A DNA stretch of 64,000 bases from an uncultured Sulfitobacter sp. (GCA_947492925.1 CANLOQ010000001.1:1240001-1304000); one strand, 5' to 3'; shown: positions 35,446 to 43,862, counted from the first letter of the stretch. Numbers and translations: made by a program. Notes: generated from the letters alone by a model not told the origin.

Positions 35446-35967
35446 TTATTCCAGCAGCAGTTTTTCGCTTTCAATCCAGCGGTTCACGGCTTGTGGCAGG
35501 TCCGGCATTGCGGGGGATTTGCCCAAAGCCTTAAGCGCGGTTTGCGTATCCACAAGACCCTTGCGCGACAAGGCGGCCCCCTTGGAATAGCCGGTGGCGC
35601 AGAGCGTGCCGTCCATCCGCAGAAACTCGAACCGCAGGTAATTCCAATGCGCGTCACTGCCGACCCAGCGGTAGCGCAGGCGGTATTTTTCGCCCAGTTT
35701 CAGCTCTTTGCGGTAGGTGACGGTGGTGCCGCCCAGCACGGGTTTCCATTTGTTGCGCAGAAGGGCGCGCAGAAATCCGGTGCGGCCGAAGAATTCGACG
35801 ATCATCAGGTCAGCGACCGTCAGGTAGCGCCCGTTGTTCATGTGCAGGTTCACGTCAATATCGTTGGGCAAGACGGTAAAGGTGCGTTCGAACGGCGCGT
35901 CCAGCGCTATGCCCGGCAAGCGCCACACACGCAGCAACGTCCAGATCAGGCGGAAATAGAGGTTCAT
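35446..35967 (-). CDS. Thioesterase-like hotdog protein (THEM4/6-type)
   Basis: 173 residues. A hydrophobic/amphipathic N-terminus (MNLYFRLIWTLLRVWRLPGI) precedes a hotdog domain with LPNDIDVNLHMNNGRYLTVADL, the sequence typical of the mesenchymal stem cell protein/THEM6-like thioesterase group, and GGTTVTYRKELKLGEKYRL. Putative acyl-CoA thioesterase with unknown substrate. It is divergent from a MarR gene at 36047, and a cluster of TTGAAC sites lies between, so MarR control is likely. Confidence 0.85.
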   Translation of the reverse strand: MNLYFRLIWTLLRVWRLPGIALDAPFERTFTVLPNDIDVNLHMNNGRYLTVADLMIVEFFGRTGFLRALLRNKWKPVLGGTTVTYRKELKLGEKYRLRYRWVGSDAHWNYLRFEFLRMDGTLCATGYSKGAALSRKGLVDTQTALKALGKSPAMPDLPQAVNRWIESEKLLLE

Positions 35968-35984
35968 GGCGGGCGTCTCATAAG

Positions 35985-36018
35985 GTTCAATTTTGAACAA
36001 TATAGATCATTATTGAAC
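35985..36018. promoter_or_regulatory. Probable MarR operator (TTGAAC repeats)
   Basis: GTTCAA-tt-TTGAAC (35985-35998) is an inverted repeat, and a further TTGAAC lies at 36013-36018, so TTGAAC is repeated at 20-nt spacing. The block sits in the 79-nt gap between the divergent thioesterase and MarR genes and is much more AT-rich than its surroundings. The position fits an operator for the MarR protein. Confidence 0.6.
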
Positions 36019-36046
36019 TTTCGCAAGCGGCTTTGTAGGAGGGGGC

Positions 36047-36544
36047 ATGAATACGCCTGACACTCCTTCCGACACCGTGGCGGCGCAAGCGCGCCTCGAC
36101 CAAGCGACAGAGGCCTGGATATCCGTGGTGCGCACCTACCAGCAGTGTACGGCAGCGCTGGCGCAACGGCTGGAACCGCACGGCATTTCCGTGTTGCAGC
36201 ACGAGGTGTTGATGAACCTGCGGCGCACACCGGGGCTGACCCAGCAGCATTTGTCGGACAGGTGCTTTTCCGCCAAGAGCGGCATCAGCATGATCGTGGC
36301 GAAATGGGTCAAGGAAGGGATCGTTGCGCGGGAAAGGTCAGCGTCGGACAGCCGGGCATGGAACCTGTCGCTGACCGCGCGCGGGGTGGCGTTGGCCGAT
36401 ACGTTGAAGGACGTGCAGGATCAGGTGGTTCTGGCGATGACGCAGGATTACGGCGCGGAGGATCTGGAGCAGATCAAAGAGCAGATGGCCAAGGCGTCGG
36501 CCCGGTTGCTGGAGATGGGCAAGGAGGGTGCAGGGCGCGGGTAA
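36047..36544 (+). CDS. MarR family transcriptional regulator
   Basis: 165 residues. The winged helix-turn-helix reads GISVLQHEVLMNLRRTPGLT, then QHLSDRCFSAKSGISMIVAKWVKEGIVARERSASDSRAW with the wing, and LSLTARGVALADTL. Flanking helices would form the dimer interface. An excellent GGAGGGGGC ribosome site precedes the ATG. It is divergent from a thioesterase gene across TTGAAC repeats. The ligand is unknown; many MarR proteins next to thioesterases answer to aromatic or acyl-CoA compounds. Confidence 0.92.
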   Translation: MNTPDTPSDTVAAQARLDQATEAWISVVRTYQQCTAALAQRLEPHGISVLQHEVLMNLRRTPGLTQQHLSDRCFSAKSGISMIVAKWVKEGIVARERSASDSRAWNLSLTARGVALADTLKDVQDQVVLAMTQDYGAEDLEQIKEQMAKASARLLEMGKEGAGRG

Positions 36545-36573
36545 CGCCCTGCCTCATTTGCAAATGATGCTTG

Positions 36574-37500
36574 TCAGAGCAGCAGTTGGTAGCTGTGCGG
36601 CACGTATTTGAACCCCTCACCGGCGGTTTCGACATATCCGAATGCGGGCCAGGGCATGTGGTAGCCGACGAATGGCGTGCCATCGGCGGCCATCATATCC
36701 AGCAACCGGCGGCGGGTGGCGGCGGCGGCTTCCTTGTCCATGTCGAATTTCACTTCCCAATCGGGATGGGCCAGTGACCAGACGTAGTGGTTGGCGAAAT
36801 CCGCGCCGAGCACCAGCTGTTTGCCTTCGTTTTCAATCATATAGACCATGTGGCCGGGGGTGTGGCCAAAGGCGGCCATGCCGGTGATGCCGGAGGCCAC
36901 TGCGCCACCGTCCCCGATAAAGGTCATCTGATCGGCCAGCGGTTTGACCTTGGCGTCAAAGTTTTCGTTCCCCGCCTTGGCCCATGCATCATATTCCACC
37001 TGTCCGGTCACGTAGCGTGCATTTGGATAGGTGGGGGCGTCGCCGTTCATCAGCCCGCCGATGTGATCGCCGTGCATGTGCGTGATCACCACGATGTCGA
37101 CCTGATCGGCGGTGTAGCCCGCAGCCTGAAGCGCGGCCAATGTGCCTTCGGCTGAAAGCCCGGTGTCAAACAGCACCAGCTCTGATCCGGTGTTGACCAC
37201 GGTGGGGGTGAAAAAGAACTGCGCCTGATCGGTGGGCAGATGGGCGGCGGCGGATACTTCGTTGAAGGTTTCGGCGTCGACGTTCATGCCAAAGATGTTC
37301 TGTGGGTCGGGCACGGCGCGGGACCCTGCAAGGATCGTCGTGACGTCATAACCGCCGACTGTAACACGCTGGAACGGGGCGGTGCCTGCGCCCTGCAGGG
37401 GGGCGGATGCGCGCGTTGCTGTGGCGCTGGCGGCGGCGAGGGGCAGCGCGGCGGCGCCAGCAAGTGCGGTACGGCGGGTGAATTGAGCGGGCTTGTGCAT
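36574..37500 (-). CDS. Exported MBL-fold metallo-hydrolase
   Basis: 308 residues. The N-terminus has a twin-arginine-like start (FTRRTALAGAAALPLAAASA), so export by Tat or Sec is expected. The metallo-beta-lactamase motif is ITHMHGDHIGGL at about residue 145. Later ligands lie in FGHTPGHMVYMI and LGADFANHYVW. The family includes quorum-quenching lactonases and AidC-like enzymes, but the activity is open. The ATG at 37500 is chosen for its GGAG site 7 nt upstream. It converges with the MarR gene at 36047. Confidence 0.88.
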   Translation of the reverse strand: MHKPAQFTRRTALAGAAALPLAAASATATRASAPLQGAGTAPFQRVTVGGYDVTTILAGSRAVPDPQNIFGMNVDAETFNEVSAAAHLPTDQAQFFFTPTVVNTGSELVLFDTGLSAEGTLAALQAAGYTADQVDIVVITHMHGDHIGGLMNGDAPTYPNARYVTGQVEYDAWAKAGNENFDAKVKPLADQMTFIGDGGAVASGITGMAAFGHTPGHMVYMIENEGKQLVLGADFANHYVWSLAHPDWEVKFDMDKEAAAATRRRLLDMMAADGTPFVGYHMPWPAFGYVETAGEGFKYVPHSYQLLL

Positions 37501-37597
37501 GAATGGCTCCTTTGATGAAATCATTCATGATAGGGTAGCCCGGAGGTGGTGCACGCCAAGGCGTGCGATGATCATCTTTTCGTGTGGGAGGCTGGTG

Positions 37598-37999
37598 ATG
37601 AGCGACGTTGCGCGGTTTTTGGCGGAGGTCACGCCGGAACGGCGGCACCGCGAAGCGGCGGCGCTGGATGCGTTTTTTCGGGAGGTGACAGGTTGGCAAC
37701 CGGTGCTGTGGTCGGGCAACATGCTGGGTTATGGAAAGTACGATTACACCTATGCGTCGGGGCGGTCCGGCAGCTATTTCGCCACCGGCTTCGCGCCGCG
37801 CAAGGCCAAGCTGAGCATCTATATCATGCCGGGCTATGCGGATTTTGGCGGGATACTGGCGCGGCTGGGCAAGCATACCAAGGGCAAGTCCTGTTTGTAT
37901 CTGAACAAGCTGGAAGACGCGGATATGGATGTGCTGGCCGAACTGGTGCGCGCGGGGCTGGAGGATCTGGCGGGGCGCTGGCCCGTGCATTCGAGTTGA
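37598..37999 (+). CDS. DUF1801 domain protein
   Basis: 133 residues with VTPERRHREAAALDAFFREVTGWQPVLW, GYGKYDYTYASGRSGSYFATGFAPRKAKLSIYI and YLNKLEDADMDVLAELV, matching the DUF1801 (YdhG-like) fold of unknown role. A GGGAGG ribosome site 7 nt before the ATG at 37598 fixes the start. Followed 70 nt later by a VOC gene on the same strand. Confidence 0.85.
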   Translation: MSDVARFLAEVTPERRHREAAALDAFFREVTGWQPVLWSGNMLGYGKYDYTYASGRSGSYFATGFAPRKAKLSIYIMPGYADFGGILARLGKHTKGKSCLYLNKLEDADMDVLAELVRAGLEDLAGRWPVHSS

Positions 38000-38069
38000 T
38001 CTGTTTGAGGCGCGTGGAGCGATGGGATAAACGCGGCTCAGAGGGACGATTGCCGGGAAAGGAAGCCAG

Positions 38070-38486
38070 ATGATTTCTTACGTCACCGTGGGGGCCGATG
38101 ACATCGGTCGGGCCAAGGCGTTTTACGAAGCGTTTCTGCCCGCGCTTGGCTACGGGCTGGAAGAGGGGCCGGAGGGTCTGAGCTATGTCCTGCCTGTGGC
38201 ACTGGGCCAATCGCCGGTGTCGCCCGATTATTACGTGAAGCCGACGTTTGACGGGGCGCCCGCCACTGCCGGGAACGGGTCGATGGTGGCGTTCGAGGCG
38301 CGCAGCCAGCGGCAGGTGCGCGCCTTGCACGCAGCGGCCCTTGCCGCCGGGGGATCGGACGAAGGGCAGCCGGGGTTCCGCGCGAATTATGGCGCGCATT
38401 TCTATGTGAGCTATCTGCGTGATCCGCAGGGCAACAAGATCGCGCTATTTTCCAGCAACCCGGATGAGCCGGGGCGGGATGATTGA
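38070..38486 (+). CDS. VOC family protein (glyoxalase-like)
   Basis: 138 residues, single VOC module: ISYVTVGADDIGRAKAFYEAFLPAL at the start, then MVAFEARSQRQVRALHAAAL, and at the end HFYVSYLRDPQGNKIALFSS. The canonical first metal ligand is not a His (SYVTVG), so it may bind a ligand without catalysis. Ribosome site GGAAAGGAAG precedes the ATG. It converges on the DoxX gene with only 2 nt between the stops. Confidence 0.87.
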   Translation: MISYVTVGADDIGRAKAFYEAFLPALGYGLEEGPEGLSYVLPVALGQSPVSPDYYVKPTFDGAPATAGNGSMVAFEARSQRQVRALHAAALAAGGSDEGQPGFRANYGAHFYVSYLRDPQGNKIALFSSNPDEPGRDD

Positions 38487-38488
38487 AT

Positions 38489-38905
38489 TCAGGCGGTCGT
38501 AGATTGGTCAGGCATTCGCCGCTGACCGTTTTGCGCGGCCAGATAGAGCATCGCCCCGGCGATTGAGATGTTTTTGAAAAACAAGGACAATTCGATTTTG
38601 GCGATGTCACCGCTCAGCGTCCAGAACCTGTGGAAAATGAAATTGACCAAGATCGTGTAGACGAAAAGAATGAGAGCGCTGGGCACGGCACCCCATCGGC
38701 CAACAGCAACTGCCATGCCGCACCCCAATTCCAGCGCGATGGTCGCAGGCAGCAAGACAGAGACCAACGGAAAGCCCATGTCGGACATCGTCGCGGCGGT
38801 CGCTGAATAATTCAGTATTTTGTTTACGCCGCCCAAGACAAACAGGGACGCGAGGAGCACACGCCCGATGTGCAGCCCTGCCGAAGAAAGAAGTTGAGAA
38901 GACAT
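38489..38905 (-). CDS. DoxX family membrane protein
   Basis: 138 residues with four hydrophobic helices. It starts with SSAGLHIGRVLLASLFVLGGVNKI, the DoxX signature around the first helix, and continues with LVSVLLPATIALELGCGMAVAVG. The function of this family is often redox- or surfactant-related and not certain here. It lies 3 nt after a lipoprotein gene and shares its promoter, in front of which is a palindrome next to a divergent MarR gene. Confidence 0.9.
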   Translation of the reverse strand: MSSQLLSSAGLHIGRVLLASLFVLGGVNKILNYSATAATMSDMGFPLVSVLLPATIALELGCGMAVAVGRWGAVPSALILFVYTILVNFIFHRFWTLSGDIAKIELSLFFKNISIAGAMLYLAAQNGQRRMPDQSTTA

Positions 38906-38908
38906 CTG

Positions 38909-39499
38909 TTACTTTCCTTCGGCAATCGCGTTTGCGGCGGTGGCAAACCCGCGCAGCCCCCCGGAGATATATGCCTCGATCTCGTCCATGCTGCGGCGGA
39001 CAAACTGGCGCGTTACGAAGTTTGTCGGGCGCACATTGTAGGTCCATTCAAACCGCGTGCCGCCATCGACAGGGACGAACCTTTGCTCACCCACAATCTG
39101 CTCGACTCCCCGACCTGTGGCGTTGGTGAAGATAAACACCTGATATTTGAAATACGCGTCGGTGTTTTCGAGGACACGTTCGATCACGTAGTGGCCATCT
39201 GCAAGCTTGAGCCAGCGATATGCGTCCGGTTCGGGCCATTGCCCTTGTATCGCTTTGCTTTCTACCGGATTGGCGATGTTCTGGGTTGCCTGAAGGAAAC
39301 CGGTCAGAGGTTGGTCTTGCATAAAAGACCGCAGTTCTTTTACCGGCATGGCAATGGTTTCTTCCGTGTAGGCCGTCAGAAAGCCGCTTGTGGCAACCTT
39401 TGGTGGCGATGTCAGTTCTGGAGGCTCGGTTGGAATTGTGGGTTCGCCGCAACCTGTTAGAATGAGCGCGAGACCGAGAAAAAGTGAAGAAAGTCGCAT
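38909..39499 (-). CDS. Lipoprotein with SRPBCC-like domain
   Basis: 196 residues. Signal peptide with lipobox: MRLSSLFLGLALILTGCGEP, so Cys17 is probably lipidated. The mature part (YTEETIAMPVKELRSFM, RWLKLADGHYVIERVLENT and GTRFEWTYNVRP) has the strand pattern of SRPBCC/polyketide-cyclase-like ligand-binding proteins. No enzyme activity is predicted. The ATG at 39499 is chosen because the longer frame lacks a signal peptide. It forms a pair with doxX and is divergent from the MarR gene at 39577. Confidence 0.78.
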   Translation of the reverse strand: MRLSSLFLGLALILTGCGEPTIPTEPPELTSPPKVATSGFLTAYTEETIAMPVKELRSFMQDQPLTGFLQATQNIANPVESKAIQGQWPEPDAYRWLKLADGHYVIERVLENTDAYFKYQVFIFTNATGRGVEQIVGEQRFVPVDGGTRFEWTYNVRPTNFVTRQFVRRSMDEIEAYISGGLRGFATAANAIAEGK

Positions 39500-39530
39500 G
39501 ATGTCTGTCCCTTCAAGTAGTACGTATATT

Positions 39531-39544
39531 GCACTATATAGTGC
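39531..39544. promoter_or_regulatory. Probable MarR operator, perfect palindrome
   Basis: GCACTATATAGTGC is a perfect 14-bp palindrome in the 77-nt gap between the lipoprotein-doxX pair and the divergent MarR gene. With the flanking TT and AA it extends imperfectly to about 18 bp, the size bound by a MarR dimer. The position fits control of both directions. Confidence 0.68.
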
Positions 39545-39576
39545 GAACATCGTATCATGCAAGATGTGGTGCAGTC

Positions 39577-40026
39577 ATGTCTGAGGCGGCCAGCGAGGAA
39601 CTTGCCAAACACATCAGCACGATCATCAAGAACTTGCTTGTGACCGGCCGGCAGGGCGCGCCTGCGGAAGGGCGGCTTGCCTTTAATCCGCTTTACTTTC
39701 AGATGCTTCGGATCGTCGGGGATCGTGAAAAGACGCGCCCATCGGAGATTGCGTCAGACCTTGCGGTGCCACGCACGACCGTCTCTGCGGCCGTCAAGGC
39801 ACTTCAGAACAAGGGGCTTGTTGAAACATCGCCGGATGAAACGGACGGGCGCGCAATCACGATCGCGTTGACTGAGGACGGGAACGAGGTGTTGGCCGCG
39901 ATTGTCCGGCAGGACATGCGCAACGCCACCGCGATGCTAAGTGCCCTGCCTCAGCGCGACAGGCCGGCCTTCCTCAGAGCGATGGAGAAAATCGCGGGCA
40001 AGATTGCGCAACCACCCAAAGACTGA
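39577..40026 (+). CDS. MarR family transcriptional regulator
   Basis: 149 residues. Winged helix: LAFNPLYFQMLRIVGDREKTRP, SEIASDLAVPRTTVSAAVKALQNKGLVETSPDETDGRA with the wing, and ITIALTEDGNEVLAAIV. It is divergent from the doxX-lipoprotein pair with a perfect palindrome between. The ATG at 39577 gives a normal N-terminus, though no clear ribosome site precedes it. The ligand is unknown. Confidence 0.9.
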   Translation: MSEAASEELAKHISTIIKNLLVTGRQGAPAEGRLAFNPLYFQMLRIVGDREKTRPSEIASDLAVPRTTVSAAVKALQNKGLVETSPDETDGRAITIALTEDGNEVLAAIVRQDMRNATAMLSALPQRDRPAFLRAMEKIAGKIAQPPKD

Positions 40027-40172
40027 CCGTCGGGGTGCCGGGGCAATGTATCAGGCTGGCGCGGCGGCGCAGCTATGGGGGAAAAGCATTCGCGTGTATT
40101 TGGGTAAGACGCCCGTTGCTGGACATTGCGGCGTTCATATGACACTTCGACCGCACCACGAGGAGTTGACCG

Positions 40173-41507
40173 ATGGCACAGCCGACAATCACCCGTTTCG
40201 CCCCTTCGCCCACCGGATTTATCCATGTGGGTAACCTGCGCACGGCGCTGATGAATTACCTGATCGCGCGCAAGGCGGGTGGGACGTTTATCCTGCGTAT
40301 TGACGATACGGACCCGGAGCGGTCCAAGGAAGAATACGTTGACGGAATCAAGCAGGATCTGGAGTGGCTGGGCCTGCACTGGGACCGGGTGGAGCGGCAA
40401 TCGGAGCGGTTGGACCAGTATCACGCGGCCGCCGACGAACTGCGCGCAAAGGAACGGTTTTACGAGGCGTTCGAGACGCCGACGGAGCTGGACCTGAAGC
40501 GCAAGAAGCAGCTGAATATGGGCAAGCCGCCGGTCTATGACCGTGCCGCGCTGAACCTGTCGGAGGCCGAGAAAGACGCCCTGCGCGCCGAGCGGGGGAA
40601 TGGCGTGTGGCGGTTCAAGCTGGACCAGCAGCGCATTGAATGGGCTGACGGTATTCTGGGCGATATCTCGATTGATGCGGCAAGCGTGTCGGACCCGGTG
40701 CTGATCCGTGGCGACGGGCAGATTTTGTATACGCTGGCCAGTGTCGTGGACGATACCGAGATGGGCGTGACCCATGTTGTGCGCGGGTCAGACCATGTGA
40801 CCAACACGGCAACGCAAATCCAGATCATGCAGGCCTTGGGCCATGACCATCCGGCGTTTGCGCATCACTCGCTGTTGACCGGGCCGCTGGGCGAAGCGCT
40901 GTCAAAGCGGCTGGGCACGCTGGCGCTGCGTGATCTGCGCGAACAGGGGGTGCAGCCCCTTGCGCTGCTGAGCCTGATGGCGCGGCTGGGGTCGTCCGAT
41001 CCGGTGGAATTGCGCACGGATATGGCTGAACTGATCGAGGGGTTTGACATCAATCACTTCGGGTCGGCACCGACGAAATTTGATGTGCAGGATTTGTTCC
41101 CGCTGACGGGGCGCTATTTGCAGACGCTGCCGCTGGCGGATGTCGCGGACACCATCCGCGATCTGGGCGTGCCGGACGATCAGGCAGAGCGGTTCTGGGC
41201 CGTGACACATGAGAATATCGAGACGCTGAAAGACCTTGGGCCGTGGTGGGCGATGTTCCGCGACGGGGCCGAGCCGGTGATTGAGGACGACGACAAGGCG
41301 TTTGTCGCCGAAGCGATGGCGCTGCTGCCCGAAATGCCGTTTGATGACAGCACATGGGGCACGTGGACCGCAGCCGTCAAGGAACAGACAGGGCGCAAAG
41401 GGCGCGGGTTGTTCCGGCCTTTGCGGCTGGCGCTGACGGGGCAGGAAAGCGGGCCGGAGATGGCGGCGGTGATGCCGCTGTTGCAGGTCGTGAAGGCGCG
41501 GGGATGA
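40173..41507 (+). CDS. gltX: Glutamate-tRNA ligase
   Basis: 444 residues of class I glutamyl-tRNA synthetase. The HIGH region reads RFAPSPTGFIHVGNLRTALMNYL, the KMSKS region GEALSKRLGTLAL. The catalytic core (RIDDTDPERSKEEYVDGIKQDLEWLGL) is complete, and the C-terminal anticodon-binding domain is the shorter bacterial type. The GGAG site fits the ATG at 40173. Alphaproteobacteria often carry two gltX genes; whether this one charges tRNA-Gln too (non-discriminating) cannot be decided here. Its stop overlaps a possible small reading frame. Confidence 0.95.
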   Translation: MAQPTITRFAPSPTGFIHVGNLRTALMNYLIARKAGGTFILRIDDTDPERSKEEYVDGIKQDLEWLGLHWDRVERQSERLDQYHAAADELRAKERFYEAFETPTELDLKRKKQLNMGKPPVYDRAALNLSEAEKDALRAERGNGVWRFKLDQQRIEWADGILGDISIDAASVSDPVLIRGDGQILYTLASVVDDTEMGVTHVVRGSDHVTNTATQIQIMQALGHDHPAFAHHSLLTGPLGEALSKRLGTLALRDLREQGVQPLALLSLMARLGSSDPVELRTDMAELIEGFDINHFGSAPTKFDVQDLFPLTGRYLQTLPLADVADTIRDLGVPDDQAERFWAVTHENIETLKDLGPWWAMFRDGAEPVIEDDDKAFVAEAMALLPEMPFDDSTWGTWTAAVKEQTGRKGRGLFRPLRLALTGQESGPEMAAVMPLLQVVKARG

Positions 41508-41611
41508 GCCGCGCGCCGGTTCGCACGCCTTGGGGCGGGGACCGGGATTTTGGAATGATGGTGCAAGGGGTGGGACGTGTCCTGCCCCTTTTGCGTATGC
41601 GGAAAGGGTAA
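41504..41611 (+). CDS. Possible 35-residue protein
   Basis: A short frame (MSRAPVRTPWGGDRDFGM, then MVQGVGRVLPLLRMRKG) starts in an ATGA overlap with gltX and ends 3 nt before the GTG of the MATE gene. Position suggests translational coupling, but no homologous pattern is recognised, and the frame may simply be the run-through of gltX into the next ribosome site. Treat as doubtful. Confidence 0.3.
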   Translation: MSRAPVRTPWGGDRDFGMMVQGVGRVLPLLRMRKG

Positions 41612-41614
41612 GCG

Positions 41615-43006
41615 GTGGCAGAGGCGAAGTTTCTGAAGGGCAACCTTTTCGGGCATGTGACGGTGATGTCTTTGACCGCCTCCATCGGGTTGATGGCGGT
41701 GTTTATCGTCGATTTCGTGGATATGATTTTCATCTCCATGCTGGGCAAGGCGGAACTGGCGGCGGCGGTGGGATACGCGGGTGCGATCCTGTTTTTCACG
41801 ACGTCTTTTGGAATCGGGCTGGGCATTGCGGCGGGGGCGCTGGTGGCCCGCGCGCTGGGGGCGGATGATGTAGAATTGGCGCGGGAGCGGACGACCCATG
41901 CGCTGAGCTACGGCTTTGTTTTTTCGATCATATTTTCGGTGCTGGTCTGGCTGTCACTGGGGCAGTTGGTGGCGCTGCTGGGCGCTGTGGGAGAGACCGC
42001 CGATCTGGCGGTGCATTTTTTGCAAATCATCGTGCCGTCGATGCCATTTCTGATCCTCGGCATGATGGGCAGTGCGGTTCTTCGCGCGCACGGGGATGCG
42101 CGGCGGGCGATGATGGCGACGATTGTGGGCGGGGTGGTCAATGCGGTGCTGGACCCGATCCTGATCTTTGGTTTTGATCTGGAACTGACGGGTGCCGCAA
42201 TGGCGTCGGTGGCGGCGCGGCTGGCGATATGCGGCATGGCGCTGTGGCCGCTCGTGCGGATTTATGGCGGCATCACATGGCCGAAACCGGCGGGCATGAT
42301 CCGCGATTTAAGCCCGGTTCTGGCCATCGCCTTTCCTGCCATTCTGGCGCAGGTGGCCACGCCCGTGGGGCAGGCGTTTGTCACCCGCGCGATGGCAAGC
42401 TACGGCGAGGAAGCGGTCGCGGGTATGGCTGTTGTCGGGCGGCTGACGCCGGTGGCTTTTGGCGTGATCTTTGCGCTGTCCGGGGCGGTTGGCCCGATCA
42501 TCGGGCAGAATTTTGGGGCGGGCAATCCCGAGCGGGTGCGGCGGGCGTTCAATGCAGGAGTTCTGTTTGTTGCGATGGTGATTGTGCTGGTGTCGGCGGT
42601 GCTGTTTGCCCTGCGCGCGCCAATTGCGGATTTGTTCGGGGCAACCGGGCTGACGCGCGATCTGATTTATCTGTTCTGCGGTCCGCTGTCGCTGGCGTTC
42701 TTTTTCCCCGGTGTCCTGTTCGTCGCCAATGCGGCGTTCAACAATCTGGGCCACCCGTTCTATTCGACATTCACCAACTGGGGGCGCAATGCGGTGGCGC
42801 TGATCCCGCTGGTGTTTCTGGGGTCGTGGGCCTTTGGCGCGCAGGGCGTGCTGATCGGGCAATCGCTGGCGGGGGTTTTGTTTGGCGCGGTGGCCTGGGT
42901 CATGGCGCACCGGGTCATTGCGCAGAACGGCGCACCGGGCGGCGCCACGCAGGAGCTATTTGGCCGCGAGGGGCGTTTGTTCACTTTGTTCCAGGCGCGC
43001 CGATAA
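41615..43006 (+). CDS. MATE family efflux transporter
   Basis: 463 residues with twelve hydrophobic segments in two halves. The first repeat contains FVDMIFISMLGKAELAAAVGYAGA and the second LTPVAFGVIFALSGAVGPIIGQNFGAGNPERVRR, the MATE signature. It exports organic cations or drugs using a Na+ or H+ gradient. The start is GTG at 41615 with AAGGG upstream. The last 51 nt overlap the convergent gamma-glutamylcyclotransferase-like gene. Confidence 0.93.
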   Translation: MAEAKFLKGNLFGHVTVMSLTASIGLMAVFIVDFVDMIFISMLGKAELAAAVGYAGAILFFTTSFGIGLGIAAGALVARALGADDVELARERTTHALSYGFVFSIIFSVLVWLSLGQLVALLGAVGETADLAVHFLQIIVPSMPFLILGMMGSAVLRAHGDARRAMMATIVGGVVNAVLDPILIFGFDLELTGAAMASVAARLAICGMALWPLVRIYGGITWPKPAGMIRDLSPVLAIAFPAILAQVATPVGQAFVTRAMASYGEEAVAGMAVVGRLTPVAFGVIFALSGAVGPIIGQNFGAGNPERVRRAFNAGVLFVAMVIVLVSAVLFALRAPIADLFGATGLTRDLIYLFCGPLSLAFFFPGVLFVANAAFNNLGHPFYSTFTNWGRNAVALIPLVFLGSWAFGAQGVLIGQSLAGVLFGAVAWVMAHRVIAQNGAPGGATQELFGREGRLFTLFQARR

Positions 43007-43540
43007 GCGATCAAGGTGTTGATCGACCAGCGCCGTTTCCGCCGCCGTGAGGCTTTGGTGGCGCGGATATACCGGCGCGGCGCGGTCATTCAGGATGGGC
43101 GTGTCCCAGCCATCGGTGGTGTCAAAGAAATGGGTCACGCCGTCAGTGCCGAATTCGTGCAGAAAGCCCTGCACCACAACATCCAGATACGTCAGCGCGA
43201 TGGTGTTGCGGGTGGTTTCGCCCTGTGTTTCAGGCGGCACGGCATAATGCGCGATATCAAGATCGGAAGCGACGGGATGGGTCACAGCGCCGCCGGAGGA
43301 CAGGCGGGCGTACCCGGCTTCACGCTGGTCGAGGGCCGTCCAGTCGCCGCCCGGCACCGCCGCGATAAGACCAAGGATTGCGGTTTCGGGGTCCGGCACC
43401 ACGCTGAGAAAAACGCGATCAAATGCGGCAGAGCGCACCCAGGCCCGCCGCCAGCCGCGCATTTCTGCGGGGTGGGCATCAGGGTAGCCGTGGGTTTTGC
43501 GGTTCACGAGGCTGCCGTAGCCGAAGAAATAGGGTGTCAT
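42956..43540 (-). CDS. Gamma-glutamylcyclotransferase family protein
   Basis: 194 residues. Signature MTPYFFGYGSLVNRKTHGYP (the YGSL substrate loop), then WTALDQREAGYARLSSG with the catalytic-type Glu, and TYLDVVVQGFLHEFGTDGV. Members act on gamma-glutamyl amines or glutathione, or have unknown roles. The ATG at 43540 gives the usual N-terminus. The 3' end overlaps that of the MATE gene by 51 nt in the opposite direction. Confidence 0.85.
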   Translation of the reverse strand: MTPYFFGYGSLVNRKTHGYPDAHPAEMRGWRRAWVRSAAFDRVFLSVVPDPETAILGLIAAVPGGDWTALDQREAGYARLSSGGAVTHPVASDLDIAHYAVPPETQGETTRNTIALTYLDVVVQGFLHEFGTDGVTHFFDTTDGWDTPILNDRAAPVYPRHQSLTAAETALVDQHLDRLSARLEQSEQTPLAAK

Positions 43541-43640
43541 CGCCGTCTCGAGTTGTTTGGGTCTAGAAAGCACGGCTGGGCGTCGTCAACAAGGCCGCTT
43601 GACGCATAGGCCGCCCCAAGATTACGAATGCGGTAGATCA

Positions 43641-43793
43641 CGGGAGAATCAGCCGCGCGCTGATGCCGAAGGAGCAACCGCCCCGGAAACTCTCAGGCAC
43701 CGAGGACCGCGATCTGACAGGACGACACTCTGGAGAGTGGTGCGGATGCACCCGCCGAAGGGATAACGATCTCAGGCGAAAGGACAGAGGGGG
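43641..43793 (+). ncRNA. Tandem glycine riboswitch (gcvT element)
   Basis: Two consecutive glycine aptamers lie about 70 nt before gcvT. The first (about 43641-43723) has GCCGAAGGAGCAA and ACTCTCAGGCACCGAGGAC, the second (about 43728-43793) GCCGAAGGGATAACGA and TCTCAGGCGAAAGGACAGA. Both are the conserved P3 and core segments of the class, linked by ACTCTGGAGAG. In the family, glycine binding turns on the glycine cleavage genes, which fits gcvT-gcvH-gcvP downstream. The expression platform (43794-43862) is not resolved. Confidence 0.95.
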
Positions 43794-43862
43794 CATCGGG
43801 AACTGCATTTGGCGGTTCTGTGGTGCCGGGTTCGTTTTGACATCCGGTGAAGGGGAGAGACC

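Noticed and set aside
40048-40234. A short frame before and into gltX
   Set aside because: It overlaps the clear gltX start in another frame and has no supporting features.
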